Below are positions 1 through 10,448 of a DNA stretch of 64,000 nucleotides, one piece after another. How positions within the stretch are numbered: the stretch's first letter is position 1; every line of letters starts with the position of its first letter. Made by a program: the position numbers and the translations under genes. The notes beneath the pieces are model-generated. The model was given only the letters and a program-made list of their open reading frames with translations, did no database searches and was not told the origin of the DNA. Source of the stretch: an uncultured Oscillospiraceae bacterium (GTDB lineage Bacteria; Bacillota; Clostridia; Oscillospirales; Oscillospiraceae); NCBI GenBank assembly GCA_947625045.1, contig CANQMW010000005.1:51148-115147 (forward strand). Reading direction: 5' to 3'.

Positions 1-639
1 GGGCGTCAGGGAATAGGGCTGCCGGCCCCGCTCTTCCCCGATGGGGTCCAGACAGGCGATGAACTGGATGAAGTCAAAGCCCAATTTCTTCAACTCTCCG
101 TAGACCCGCTGCGGCCGCTTGGCACATTGGCCGGTGACCACGCAGAGAGCGTTTACCTCGACCTGATGCTTTCGCAGCATGGTCACGGCCTTCGTGACCT
201 GCTTCCAGGTCCCGTTTTGATGAGCGTCTGTCCGATACAGATCGTGCAGGTCCCGGTAGCCGTCCAGGGAAACGCCTACCAGAAACCCCTCCCGCCGGAA
301 AAACTCCGCCCAAGCCTCATCCAGAAGAGTGGCGTTGGTCTGGATGGAAAAAGAGATGGACACGTCCTTGGGACATAGCTCCCGGGCCATATGGGCGAAA
401 AACCGGAAGAAAGGGAGTCCGGCCGCTGTGGGTTCGCCGCCTTGGAAGGCAAAGCTGACGGTGCCGCCGGGCTCAATGCACCCATACGCCTCCCGGATCA
501 GTGTTTCCGCGGTCCCCTCCGACATGAGGCCCATGCTCTCCTGTTCCCGATTGATCGCCTCGTCGGCATAGAAGCAGTATTTGCAGCGCAGATTACACAG
601 ACTTGACGCTGGCTTGATCAGAAGATTAATGAATTTCAT
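1..639 (-). CDS. Anaerobic sulfatase-maturating radical SAM enzyme (anSME), truncated by window edge
   Basis: Reverse-strand reading from CAT at 637-639 gives MKFINLLIKPASSLCNLRCKYCFYADEAINREQ...; CxxxCxxC radical SAM motif and FQGGEPT motif; runs off position 1, so missing from ORF track; close to a Cys-type sulfatase. Confidence 0.88.
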   Translation of the reverse strand, partial: MKFINLLIKPASSLCNLRCKYCFYADEAINREQESMGLMSEGTAETLIREAYGCIEPGGTVSFAFQGGEPTAAGLPFFRFFAHMARELCPKDVSISFSIQTNATLLDEAWAEFFRREGFLVGVSLDGYRDLHDLYRTDAHQNGTWKQVTKAVTMLRKHQVEVNALCVVTGQCAKRPQRVYGELKKLGFDFIQFIACLDPIGEERGRQPYSLTP

Positions 640-738
640 AATTCTTATTGTACACGCAAAAAAGATAATATCAAGGCCCTTTCCCGCCAGAGGGGCGACG
701 ATCCCGCGATGCGCGTATTGTGGGCCGCCGGGCATGGG

Positions 739-789
739 CAAAAAAGTTCCCCAGACAAGTTATATGCTCATCCGGGGAACTTTTTGCGC
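739..789. terminator. Hairpin GCAAAAAAGTTCCCC...GGGGAACTTTTTGC between anSME and dehydratase genes
   Basis: Inverted repeat with A/T-rich stem ends. Confidence 0.5.
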
Positions 790-813
790 TTTTAACGGAT
801 CATTTGTTCAGGT

Positions 814-2562
814 TCAGTCGTCGCCATACTCAAGATAGGCGCCCTTCATAGGGGAGACCGCGTGTTCGCTGAACAGGCGCAGGGCGCCGCGCTCATACTT
901 CCGGGGCTTGGGCCGCCAGGCCTTTTTCCTCTGGGCCAGGATGGCGTCCATCTCCTCCGGGGTCTTATACTCTCCCTTGACGCCCACGATGGCCAGGACG
1001 CGCTCGTTCACGTCCAGCCGGATCAGGTCCCCCTCTTCCACGAGGGCGATGGGGCCGCCGGCCTGGGCCTCCGGGGAGCAGTGGCCGATGACCGGGCCGG
1101 TGGAGGCGCCGGAGAAGCGGCCGTCGGTGATCAGGGCGATGGTCCGGCCCAGCTCCCGGTCGGAGGAGATGGCCTCTGAGGTGTAGAACATCTCGGGCAT
1201 TCCGGAACCCTGGGGACCCTCATAGCGGATGAACACCGCGTCGCCGGGCTTCACCTTGTGGCGGAGCACCGCATCGATGCACTCCTCCTCGCTGTCGAAG
1301 GGGCGGGCATTGAGAACGGCGGAGAACATCTCCCTGGGGCAGGCAGTGTGCTTGATGACCGCGCCCTCGGGGGCCAGGTTGCCCTTCAGAACCGCCACGG
1401 AGCCGTCGGTGCCGATGGCCCGGTCATAGGGGCGGATGATATCCTCCTTTGTCAGCCGGAGGCCATATTTGGCGTTGGCCTCGTCCAGCCATTTCTGGCA
1501 GCGGACATAGAAGCCGTTTTCCTTCAGCTCATTGAGATTCTCGCCCAGGGTCTTTCCGGTGACCGTCATCGCGTCCAGGTGGAGGACGCTCCGGATCTGC
1601 TCCATGATGGCGGGCACGCCGCCGGCGTAGTAGAAGAACTCGGCGGGCCAGCGGCCTGCGGGCCGCAGATCCAGCAGGTAGTGTGCCCCCCGGTGGAGCC
1701 GGTCGAAGGTGTCGCCGTCGATCTTGAGTCCAAACTCATGGGCGATGGCGGGCAGGTGGAGCAGGGTGTTGGTGGAGCCGGAGATGGCCGCATGGACCAT
1801 GATGGCGTTCTCCAGACTGTCCATGGTGACGATGTCGGAGGGCTTCAGGCCCTGAAGGGCTAGCTCCACCGACCGCTTCCCCGCCCGGTAGGCGTAGTCC
1901 AGCAGATCGGGGCTGGCGGCGGGCAGCAGAGCGGAGCCGGGAAGGGCCAGGCCCAGGGCCTCGGCCATGATCTGCATGGTGGAGGCGGTCCCGATGAAGG
2001 AACAGGCTCCGCAGCTGGGACAGGCGTTGCGCTTGGCCCATGTCAGCTTCTCCCCGTCGATCTCGCCCCGCTCATACTTCGCCGAATACATGCCCAGCTG
2101 CTCCAGGGTGAGCAGCTCGGGGCCGGCCGCCATGGTGCCGCCGGTGACCATCACCGAGGGGATGTTCACCCTGGCCATGCCCATCAGGTTGCCGGGCAGG
2201 CCCTTGTCGCAGCTAGCCATGAAGACGCCGCCGTCAAAGGGGGTCGCATTGGCCTGGATCTCGATCATGTTGGCGATCATCTCCCGGCTGGCCAGGGAGA
2301 AGTTGATGCCGTCGGTGCCCTGGCTCTCGCCGTCGCACATATCGGTGCAGAAGTAGCGGGCCCCGTGGCCGCCAGCGTCGGCGATGCCCCGGCAGGCGGC
2401 CTCCACCAGCTTATCCAGGTGTCCGGAACCGGGATGGCTGTCGCCGAAAGTGCTCTCCACGAAGATCTGCGGCTTTGACAGGTCCTCCGGCTTCCAGCCG
2501 GTGCCCAGGCGCAGGGGGTCCAGCTCGGGAGCGAGCGTGCGCATTTTTTGACTGGTCAACAT
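814..2562 (-). CDS. IlvD/Edd family dehydratase (sugar-acid type, resembles YjhG/YagF)
   Basis: 582 aa; SCDKGLPGNLMGMAR, CPSCGACSFIGTASTMQ, ISGSTNTLLHLPAIAHE, GRFSGASTGPVIGHCSPEA; YYAGGVPAIMEQI recalls xylonate/aldonate dehydratases. Confidence 0.9.
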   Translation of the reverse strand: MLTSQKMRTLAPELDPLRLGTGWKPEDLSKPQIFVESTFGDSHPGSGHLDKLVEAACRGIADAGGHGARYFCTDMCDGESQGTDGINFSLASREMIANMIEIQANATPFDGGVFMASCDKGLPGNLMGMARVNIPSVMVTGGTMAAGPELLTLEQLGMYSAKYERGEIDGEKLTWAKRNACPSCGACSFIGTASTMQIMAEALGLALPGSALLPAASPDLLDYAYRAGKRSVELALQGLKPSDIVTMDSLENAIMVHAAISGSTNTLLHLPAIAHEFGLKIDGDTFDRLHRGAHYLLDLRPAGRWPAEFFYYAGGVPAIMEQIRSVLHLDAMTVTGKTLGENLNELKENGFYVRCQKWLDEANAKYGLRLTKEDIIRPYDRAIGTDGSVAVLKGNLAPEGAVIKHTACPREMFSAVLNARPFDSEEECIDAVLRHKVKPGDAVFIRYEGPQGSGMPEMFYTSEAISSDRELGRTIALITDGRFSGASTGPVIGHCSPEAQAGGPIALVEEGDLIRLDVNERVLAIVGVKGEYKTPEEMDAILAQRKKAWRPKPRKYERGALRLFSEHAVSPMKGAYLEYGDD

Positions 2563-2622
2563 AGAGTGTTTCTCCCTCGTACATGACGAAACAGAGCGTT
2601 TTGGGAGGGCGGCAGGGGAGGA

Positions 2623-4128
2623 TCAGTCGTCCTCCACCGCCACCGCCTGGTGCCGGATCGCCTTATAGACCGTATAGCCGATGCTTCCGAAGGCAGCGAT
2701 CAGGAACAGCAGAGAGATCGGGCTTGTGAAGAACGGGACCAGGGAGCCGCCGCTGAACATGATCGCCCGGCGGAAATTCTGCTCCGCCATAAAGCCGACC
2801 AGGATGCCGATGATGAACGGCTGCGCTTTCAGGCCCCACTTTTTCATAAAGAAACCGACTATGCCGAACGCCAGCATCAGGATCAAGTCGGAGGGGCTGC
2901 TGTTCAGGCCGTAGACGCCCAGTACACACAGGAACCCCACGATCGGGAAGAGGATCCTCTTGGGGATGTTCAGCAGGCGCACAAAGACAGGGATGGAGAA
3001 GTAGTTGGCGATCAGCATGACCACGTTGGCGATGATCATGGCCAAAAAGATGAAATAGATCGTGTTGACGCTGTTCTGGAACATCAGCGGTCCGGGCTGC
3101 ACGCCCTTCATGGTGAAGGCGCCGAGCAGCAGGCCGGTCACCGCATCTCCGGGGATGCCCAGGGCCAGCAGGGGGATCATCGCGCCGCCGATGGCCGCGT
3201 TGTTGGCGGTCTCCGAGGCGACCAGACCGGCGTTGCAGCCTTTGCCGAACTCGTCGGGCGTTTTGGACATCTTTTTTGCCGTATTGTAGCTGATGATGCT
3301 GGCCAGCGCGCCGCCGATGCCCGGAAGGATGCCGATCAGGATGCCGATGACGGAGGAGCGGAGGACATTGAACTTCTCTTTCCAATACTCTATGAAAGTG
3401 AATCCAAAGCCCTTGATCTTGTAGTTTTGCACCGCGACGGTATTGGCCTCCGCCTTGCTCTTCCGGTCTGCCATGGCAAGGATCTCGGCGATGGCGAAGA
3501 TCCCGATCAGCACCACGGTGCTGTCGATCCCGCTCTCCAGCGAGGTGATCCCAAAGGTAAAGCGGGGATACGTGTCCACGGGAGCGGGTCCGATCATGGC
3601 CACCAGAATGCCCAGTAGGCCGGAGATGGTCCCCTTCACGATGTCCTTGGAGGACATCGTGACGATGATGCTCAGGGCGAAAAAGGTCAGGGAGAAATAC
3701 TCGAAGGAGCCGAACTGCAGGGCGATCTTAGCCAGCAGCGGCGCGATGAGGATCAGAGCGATGATGCTGATGCCGCCGCCGAGGAACGAGGAGAAGATAC
3801 CCAGGCCCAGCGCCTTGCCTGCCTCTCCCCGCTGCGCCATCGGATGGCCGTCCAAACATGTCATCAGGGATGCCGCCGTGCCGGGGATATTCAGCAGGAT
3901 GGCGGAGATCAGACCTCCGGAGAAGCCGCCGATGTACAGTCCCATCAGGATGGAGAGGCTGGGATACATGGACATGGCGAAGGTGATGGGCAGGAACAGC
4001 GCCACCGCCATGGTGGTGGACAGTCCCGGGATGGCGCCGAAAATCAGGCCCACGATCACTCCCAATACGATCAGCAGGACATTTTCCACCGAGAGGGAGG
4101 AGAGCGAGAGCGCAAAGTTTTCTAACAT
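2623..4128 (-). CDS. tctA: Tripartite tricarboxylate transporter permease TctA
   Basis: Multi-TM protein; GAIPGLSTTMAVALFLPITF, LLNIPGTAASLMTCLDGHPMAQRGEAGKAL; adjacent TctB/TctC. Confidence 0.92.
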   Translation of the reverse strand: MLENFALSLSSLSVENVLLIVLGVIVGLIFGAIPGLSTTMAVALFLPITFAMSMYPSLSILMGLYIGGFSGGLISAILLNIPGTAASLMTCLDGHPMAQRGEAGKALGLGIFSSFLGGGISIIALILIAPLLAKIALQFGSFEYFSLTFFALSIIVTMSSKDIVKGTISGLLGILVAMIGPAPVDTYPRFTFGITSLESGIDSTVVLIGIFAIAEILAMADRKSKAEANTVAVQNYKIKGFGFTFIEYWKEKFNVLRSSVIGILIGILPGIGGALASIISYNTAKKMSKTPDEFGKGCNAGLVASETANNAAIGGAMIPLLALGIPGDAVTGLLLGAFTMKGVQPGPLMFQNSVNTIYFIFLAMIIANVVMLIANYFSIPVFVRLLNIPKRILFPIVGFLCVLGVYGLNSSPSDLILMLAFGIVGFFMKKWGLKAQPFIIGILVGFMAEQNFRRAIMFSGGSLVPFFTSPISLLFLIAAFGSIGYTVYKAIRHQAVAVEDD

Positions 4129-4144
4129 GCTTTTGCCCCCTCCC

Positions 4145-4615
4145 TTATCTCGGATACAGCGGGATCCTGACATTCAGGCCATAGCGGAACGCATAGCAGA
4201 AGACAAAGGAACATACCACCGCCATGACGAGGTTCGTGATGATATTCTTCTTCGTCAGGGGACGGTCGTCCAGAGCGATCAGAAGAACGGCCATGAACAC
4301 GATCCCGCATATCACGAACCCCAGCCGCTTGACGAACAGGCCCACGAACAGGAAGGCCGCGCACGCCGCCAAATATTTCTGCGGGACCTGGATCAGCGCT
4401 TCCGCCTCTTTGTCGCTGCGCAGGTCGTTGACCAGATTCAGCACGGCGCAGAGAGCGAAGCAGGCGATCACCACTCTGGGTACGGTGCGGGGAGTGATCG
4501 CCCCGATCGTCCCGCTGGTAGACTGCTGGATGGAGAACGTCTGCCAGAAAAACAGCGCCGCAAGCAGCAGATATACCAGCGAGGGGACGGCTTTTTTCAG
4601 TGAGTTCTTTGTCAT
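4145..4615 (-). CDS. tctB: Tripartite tricarboxylate transporter TctB family protein
   Basis: 156 aa small membrane protein between tctA and tctC. Confidence 0.8.
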   Translation of the reverse strand: MTKNSLKKAVPSLVYLLLAALFFWQTFSIQQSTSGTIGAITPRTVPRVVIACFALCAVLNLVNDLRSDKEAEALIQVPQKYLAACAAFLFVGLFVKRLGFVICGIVFMAVLLIALDDRPLTKKNIITNLVMAVVCSFVFCYAFRYGLNVRIPLYPR

Positions 4616-4627
4616 GGTGTCTCCTTT

Positions 4628-5587
4628 TTAGTTGCCGGAGAGAACGTCCTTGAACTGCCCGTAGGACTCCTCCGCCGCCTCCAGCAGAGCGACAGACTGC
4701 TCGGGGTTATTGTATTTGGGAACGATGCTGTAGACCGCGAAGTCGTCGATGCACTCCTGCTTGGCGACGGCCTTCTCCACCGCGGCGGCAAAGGTGTTCA
4801 CGATCTCGGCGTCGGTCTCGGGCGGGAAGGCGAAGTAGAAATACTTGTCCATGGTGATGTCATAGCCCTGCTCCTTCAGCGTGGGCACGTCGGGCAGGAA
4901 TTCGTTGCGCTCGTCGGACATGATGCCCAGAGAGATGAAGTCGCCGGACTCGACATACTGCTGGATCGTGCCGTACGGGGCAAAGAAGATATCGATCCGG
5001 CCGGCCAGCATATCCGTGATACGCTCGGAGGCGTTCTGAGAGTCCACATACTTGAAGTTTGCGCCGATGGCGTCCTCGAACAGCACGCAGGCCAGGTGCG
5101 CATAGGAACCCTGGTTCACACTGGCGATGATCTCCTCGCCGGCCTGGGCGCGGGCCACAAAATCGTCGATGTCCTTGAATTTGGCCGCGGGGATCACCAG
5201 AGTCTGGGTGGTATCCACCACCGGCACGCTGCAGATCGTCTGATCCAGCCCGCCGATGTCGGTGGTGCCGGCGATCTTGGTCAGCAGGGAGGAGGCATGG
5301 AAAAATTCCACCGTGTAGCCGTCGGGGTCAGCGTTGTAGACCTCGCGGGTGCCCTCGATGGCGCTGCCCTTGTTGATGATGTTCAGGGTGACGCCCAGCT
5401 CATCTTCGATATAATTGGACAGGATGCGGGCATAGGTGTCCGTGTCGCCGCCGGCGGTGGCGGATACGACCACATTGATGGTGCCGCTGGGGTACTCTTC
5501 TTCGCTGCTGCCGCAGCCGGGCAGGAGCGTCATGATGAGCACCATGGCACAGGCCATTACGAGAGCGAACCACTGTTTCTTTTTCAT
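4628..5587 (-). CDS. tctC: Tripartite tricarboxylate transporter substrate-binding lipoprotein TctC
   Basis: Lipobox LLPGC; YPSGTINVVVSATAGGDTDTYARIL; Bug/TctC fold features. Confidence 0.9.
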   Translation of the reverse strand: MKKKQWFALVMACAMVLIMTLLPGCGSSEEEYPSGTINVVVSATAGGDTDTYARILSNYIEDELGVTLNIINKGSAIEGTREVYNADPDGYTVEFFHASSLLTKIAGTTDIGGLDQTICSVPVVDTTQTLVIPAAKFKDIDDFVARAQAGEEIIASVNQGSYAHLACVLFEDAIGANFKYVDSQNASERITDMLAGRIDIFFAPYGTIQQYVESGDFISLGIMSDERNEFLPDVPTLKEQGYDITMDKYFYFAFPPETDAEIVNTFAAAVEKAVAKQECIDDFAVYSIVPKYNNPEQSVALLEAAEESYGQFKDVLSGN

Positions 5588-5695
5588 TGTTTTTTCCTCC
5601 TTATTTTATTTGAGTGGATAGACGAACTATCTAATTTTCCTTTGCGTAAGGAAAATCAAGCCAAAGGATAGGTGCGGATATCTCTGCCGGCGCCG

Positions 5696-7162
5696 TCAGC
5701 GGATCCCCCGCTGCAGGAGCATGTCCCTGCCCTGGAACAGCTTGTTTCCATCCTGAAGGCTGGCGAAAAAGTCGTACTTTTTCTGGGGCAGCCCCACCAG
5801 CCGGCCATCCTTGATAAACGCCGTGTCGGAGCCGTACAGGTGGCCGATCAGCTGCTGCGTCATCTCCTCCAGGCGCTTGGCGCAGGACGGATCATCGGCC
5901 AGATCGTGCAGCTCATTGGGGTCCTCGCTGATGTGGAACAGCTGGCGGATATTTCCCACCGGGCTATAGATCAGCTTCCATTCCTTGGTGCGGATCATTC
6001 TGGTGGCCCGGTCGTCCTCCCACAGCTCGCCGTAGGTGTATTCCCGCTGGCTCTCCTCCGTCAGGGACGTGCCCTCCACATGGTCCGGGACCTCCAGGCC
6101 GGCCAGCGTGAGGAGCGTGGGCATCACGTCGCGCAGCTCCACGATCCGGTCGTCCACCCGGTTGCATACCATCCCGCAGTCGGCGGGGGGAGAGAGGATG
6201 AACGGGATCTTGACGGAATTTTCATACATCAGGAACTTCCCGAACAGGCCATGCGTTCCCAGCATCTCTCCGTGATCGGCGGTGAAGAGGATCACGGTGT
6301 CCTCCAGCAGCCCCTGTTCGCGCAGCGTGCCGATGACGAGGCGGATCTGGTGGTCTATGTATGTGCAGGTGGCGTAATATGCTTTTTTGGCCATGTCGCG
6401 CCGCTGCTTGGAGTCGAACCACGCGTAGAGGTTTCGATAGTACTGGTAGCCGAAGGGCAGGTCCTCAGGGTCTTTCTCGTTCCAGTCGCCCATCGGCGGG
6501 TCGGCAAACTCGGCGTCGTTGTAGAAGTCCAGATACTCCTTCGGCGGGGCGAGCGGGGGGTGCGGCGCGGCGTAGGACAGATACCAGAACGCCGGCTTGC
6601 ACGGGTCGCGCCGGAGGATCTGTTCACACATCTCGCGGGTGGCCCAGTTCGTGGGCGTGAAGGTCTCGTCCAGATGGAAGGGGCGATAGAAATAGTTGTT
6701 GTTGCACATGCCGTGAGCCATTTCCTCGCCGGCGTGGCCGTGGCGTGCCAGGAAGCGCTCGTAATCGTCCTGTTTCATCCCCTCTTTGTGGCGGCCCTCC
6801 TCGTGGAGGATCACGTCGTCAAAGCCGATGCGGTCCCGCTGGGGGAACACATGCAGCTTGCCCACCGCGATGGCCTGGTAGCCATTGTCGCGGAACACCT
6901 GGGCCATGGTGGGGATATCCGCCGGCATCCGCAGGTTTTCGCAGAACTTGCGGTCCCCGTGGGTCCGGCTGGTCACGCCCAGCATCAGCTCCCGGCGGGC
7001 CGGGATACACACGGGCGTGGGGCTGACCGCGTTGGTGTAGCGGATGCCGTAGCGGGCCAGCTCGTCCAGGCTGGGCGTGAGGATCTCCCGATTGCCCGCG
7101 CAGCCCAGGTAGTTTCCGGACCACTGGTCTGCCGTGATCAGCAGGACATTTCTTTTCTTCAC
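5696..7162 (-). CDS. Sulfatase (Cys-type, formylglycine-dependent)
   Basis: NVLLITADQWSGNYLG...PVCIPARRELMLG (CxPxR signature), FTADHGEMLGTHGLFGKF; GTG start at 7162 has an upstream GGAG; track ORF extends to 7348, ATG alternative at 7204. Confidence 0.9.
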   Translation of the reverse strand: MKKRNVLLITADQWSGNYLGCAGNREILTPSLDELARYGIRYTNAVSPTPVCIPARRELMLGVTSRTHGDRKFCENLRMPADIPTMAQVFRDNGYQAIAVGKLHVFPQRDRIGFDDVILHEEGRHKEGMKQDDYERFLARHGHAGEEMAHGMCNNNYFYRPFHLDETFTPTNWATREMCEQILRRDPCKPAFWYLSYAAPHPPLAPPKEYLDFYNDAEFADPPMGDWNEKDPEDLPFGYQYYRNLYAWFDSKQRRDMAKKAYYATCTYIDHQIRLVIGTLREQGLLEDTVILFTADHGEMLGTHGLFGKFLMYENSVKIPFILSPPADCGMVCNRVDDRIVELRDVMPTLLTLAGLEVPDHVEGTSLTEESQREYTYGELWEDDRATRMIRTKEWKLIYSPVGNIRQLFHISEDPNELHDLADDPSCAKRLEEMTQQLIGHLYGSDTAFIKDGRLVGLPQKKYDFFASLQDGNKLFQGRDMLLQRGIR

Positions 7163-7337
7163 TAACGTCACGCTCCTTATGTCACAGGAAAGCTTTTTGG
7201 GCATGTTTCCGATTTCTGTTTGCCTTTGACAATAGTATATGGTACAATACCTACAAGTATCAATAGAAACAAAAGCAAGGCTTTTGCGAACAAAATTCGG
7301 TCCCCGATCGTTCCGGATTCTGTAAAGGGCGAAGAAA

Positions 7338-8216
7338 ATGAAGAGCATTCTCGCAGAGATTTCCGACCGGTACCCCCGCCTGAGCTACAGTGAGCGTTTG
7401 TTCGCGGATTATGTGGTCACGAACCGGGAGCAGATCATCCATATGCCGATCGCCGAGCTGAGCGCGACCATCGGCATCGCGCCGTCCACGATCATCGCGG
7501 CCGTGCGGAAGCTGGGGTTTGAGGGCTATAAGGAATTTAAGATCGCCCTGGCATCGGAGCAGCTCAACCCGCTGAACACATGGAACCCCACCGCCCCCCG
7601 GGAAGAGGAGCCGAGGCAGAACACATACTGCAAAGTGGTCCTGTCGAACGTGGACATCCTCACGGAATCTCTTGGGACCATGCAGTTTCCCCTGATCCAG
7701 GAGGCCGCCTCCATCCTGCTCCACGCGGATAATATCTATCTCTTTGGCGTGGGGACATCCGCGGTCCTGGCGCGGGAGGCATATGATTTTCTCTTCCGGC
7801 TGGGCCTGCATCTCTACTTCCATGAGGATCTACACTACCAGTCACTGTCCATCGCGCAGATGACGGAGCGGGACGCCGCGCTGATCATTTCCCAGACTGG
7901 CATAAACAACGACATCATCCGTATAGCGTCGCTGCTGAAAAAGCGCCAGTGCCGCACCATCGGCATCTCAAACTACTCCGCGACCCCGTTCGGAAAGTAT
8001 GTGGATCTGCTGCTGGCGCCGCTGAATATGCTGTCCAAAGTACACGAGAACCACTTTTCCCTCCGCGTCCCCATCCTCTGCATCATCGAAACGCTCTACT
8101 ATGTCATGTCCGAGCAGATGGGGGACAAGTATCTGTCCATGCTGAAGGTCAATCAGCAGATCGTGGAAGACAGCTCGGTAAACCGCTCGCAGAATTTCCG
8201 CGCGGACGAGGAGTAG
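7338..8216 (+). CDS. MurR/RpiR family transcriptional regulator (HTH + SIS)
   Basis: N-terminal RpiR HTH (LSATIGIAPSTIIAAVRKLGFEGYKEFK) and SIS domain (NIYLFGVGTSAVLAREA); divergent from sulfatase. Confidence 0.9.
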   Translation: MKSILAEISDRYPRLSYSERLFADYVVTNREQIIHMPIAELSATIGIAPSTIIAAVRKLGFEGYKEFKIALASEQLNPLNTWNPTAPREEEPRQNTYCKVVLSNVDILTESLGTMQFPLIQEAASILLHADNIYLFGVGTSAVLAREAYDFLFRLGLHLYFHEDLHYQSLSIAQMTERDAALIISQTGINNDIIRIASLLKKRQCRTIGISNYSATPFGKYVDLLLAPLNMLSKVHENHFSLRVPILCIIETLYYVMSEQMGDKYLSMLKVNQQIVEDSSVNRSQNFRADEE

Positions 8217-8318
8217 GGATGCCCCTGACAGGAGCATGGACAAAACAAGGTCGATCCCTACTGCTTCGTAAACATCCAGGAAGAATCCATAAGCCCCGAG
8301 AACAGGTCCAGGCGGGAT

Positions 8319-8461
8319 CAATGCAACGCTCTGCGTAAAATGCAACGCTCCACTCCCGAGCGTTGCATTGTATCAATTAGCGCAATCTTTGCCACGTCAG
8401 AAGCGCCTTGAAGATGTCCGGTCCCCGCAAGCGGGTACCCTCCATCGGTCAAGGCGCTTCT
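8319..8461 (+). repeat. Dispersed structured repeat, copy 1 (ATGCAACGCTC hairpin plus 63-nt hairpin A)
   Basis: Near-identical to 15634-15796; AGAAGCGCCTTGA...TCAAGGCGCTTCT 13-bp stem at 8399-8461. Confidence 0.9.
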
Positions 8462-8554
8462 TCTTTTTCCCCAAGAGATCAGTTGTCAAGGGTAATATTA
8501 TCTGGTGCAAAGCAGCCAGGCAGAGAAATGTCCGGCTGCTCTTGTATGTGTATG

Positions 8555-9088
8555 CTACTTGCGGCCCAGGAAGAACGCGGCGCAGTCCGCAGCGGCCTCC
8601 ACGATCATGGTCACGCCGACGAACGTCCAGAGAGTAGCTGTTGCGGCGAAGGGGTTTGCCAGGATCAGGCAAGCAAAAACAATGGTGAGGAATGCCGCGA
8701 TGGCGCCGACATACCAATATTTCTGTTTGGCCCGCAGCATATCCGCGGCCCACTGCACCTTGCATATGCCGCAGACCAGCGCCATCACCCCGTACAATAC
8801 CGTCAGCAACGGAAAGGTGAGGATGAACCAGTCCGACCGAAACGTGCAGAAGAAGCCCAGCAGCAGGAAGATCAGGCCCTTGGCCAGCGCGCTGTCCTGC
8901 GACGCGGTCTCCGGATCGGCGCGGATGTATTTGACCACGCTGACCAGACCCGCCACCATCAGCGCCAGGCCGAGCACGATGATGATGCCGGTGGTGAAGC
9001 CCGCCGGGTCAATCAGCAGCAGGATGCCGATCACCAGCTCCACGGCGCACGTCAGCAGTGTGCCCGTATAACGGTTTATCTTGCTCAT
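8555..9088 (-). CDS. DUF308/HdeD-like membrane protein
   Basis: 177 aa, six hydrophobic segments with DUF308 style repeats. Confidence 0.7.
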   Translation of the reverse strand: MSKINRYTGTLLTCAVELVIGILLLIDPAGFTTGIIIVLGLALMVAGLVSVVKYIRADPETASQDSALAKGLIFLLLGFFCTFRSDWFILTFPLLTVLYGVMALVCGICKVQWAADMLRAKQKYWYVGAIAAFLTIVFACLILANPFAATATLWTFVGVTMIVEAAADCAAFFLGRK

Positions 9089-9098
9089 AACACACCCC

Positions 9099-10448
9099 TC
9101 AGCTTTCCGTGTGCCCCTCCGCCTTCCATGTCTCGGCGGCCACGGGGGTCCATTTCTCGGCGTAGGGCGCGGTCTTTGCGCACAGGTGCTCGGCGCTCTC
9201 CGGGCTCTGGTAGTCGGTGTTCACCGCGCCGGTCTCGGCCACGATCCGGGGCAGGATATCCGGGTTTTCCAGCATGGGACAGGGCCGGAGCATATTGCCG
9301 TTGAAGGGCTGGCCCCGGTGGTAAGCCATGAAGATGGGGCTTTTCAGCGCGTCCAGCAGGGACACGTCGTGGATGTTCACGTTGGAGTAGTGGATGAACA
9401 CGCAGGGCTCCACGTCCCCCTTGGCGTTGATGTGCAGATACCGCCGGCCGCCGGCGATGCATCCGCCCACATATTCCGCGTCGTTCTGAAAGTCCATGGA
9501 GAAGATGGCCTTGGTGGAGCGGAAGGCGCGGACGGCGTTGAGCATCTTCATGCGCTGCTCGGGAGAGGGCAGAAGGTCGGTGGCGGCGTCGTTGCCCACG
9601 GGCATATAGTGGAAGAACCACACGAACAGTGCCCCCGCGTCGATCAGCTGGTCGAAGTATGCCTCGCTGCTCACGTCGTCCACGTTCCGGCTGGTGTAGC
9701 AGGTGGAGATACCGAAGGGCAGCTTATAGCGCTTCATCATCGCCATGGCGTCGTGGACCTTCTTGTACACGCCCTGGCCCCGGCGGGAGTCGTTGGCCTC
9801 CTCGAACCCTTCCAGGGAGATGGCGGGGACGAAGTTGGCCACCCGGAGCATATCCTGGCAGAACGCCTCGTCGATCAGGGTGCCGTTGGTGAAGGCCAGA
9901 AACTCGCAGTCCGGGTGCTTTTCGCAGATGCGGATGAGATCGTCTTTTCGGACCAGGGGCTCGCCGCCGGTGTAGATGTAAAAGTAGGTGCCGAGCCCCT
10001 TGCCCTGGGTGACGATGGAGTCGATGTCCTCAAAGGACAGGTTGAGTTTGTGGCCATACTCGGCGGCCCAGCAGCCGGTGCAGTGCATGTTGCAGGCGGA
10101 GGTGGGGTCCAGCAATATGGCCCAGGGGATGTTGCAGTCCTCCTTGGCGCTGATCTCGTCCTGGGTGGCGGAGCCTTTCAGACTGGCGTTGAGAAGCAGA
10201 TTCTGGAAAAACGCCTTGCGCACAGCGGGGTCCAGTTCATAGATGCGCAATATCAGCTGATACCAGTTGCCTTTCTCGCCGATGACCTTGCGGATGGCGT
10301 CGCGCTGGGGCGCGTACCACCCATCAGGGGAATATTTGTCCACCAGCGCCATCAGCTTGGGGATGTTCTCCTCCGGGTCGCCCTCGATGTACTTCAGCGC
10401 CTGGCTGACGGCGAAGTTCTGCATAGCGGTCTTGATCGGATTGCTCAT
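9099..10448 (-). CDS. Radical SAM protein
   Basis: LDPTSACNMHCTGCWAAEYG (CxxxCxxC), YTGGEPLVRKDDL, later Cys residues suggesting SPASM-like C-terminus. Confidence 0.85.
   Translation of the reverse strand: MSNPIKTAMQNFAVSQALKYIEGDPEENIPKLMALVDKYSPDGWYAPQRDAIRKVIGEKGNWYQLILRIYELDPAVRKAFFQNLLLNASLKGSATQDEISAKEDCNIPWAILLDPTSACNMHCTGCWAAEYGHKLNLSFEDIDSIVTQGKGLGTYFYIYTGGEPLVRKDDLIRICEKHPDCEFLAFTNGTLIDEAFCQDMLRVANFVPAISLEGFEEANDSRRGQGVYKKVHDAMAMMKRYKLPFGISTCYTSRNVDDVSSEAYFDQLIDAGALFVWFFHYMPVGNDAATDLLPSPEQRMKMLNAVRAFRSTKAIFSMDFQNDAEYVGGCIAGGRRYLHINAKGDVEPCVFIHYSNVNIHDVSLLDALKSPIFMAYHRGQPFNGNMLRPCPMLENPDILPRIVAETGAVNTDYQSPESAEHLCAKTAPYAEKWTPVAAETWKAEGHTES

Noticed and set aside
5672-7165. 497-aa + strand ORF opposite the sulfatase
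   Set aside because: Antisense shadow; sulfatase motifs on the minus strand explain the region.
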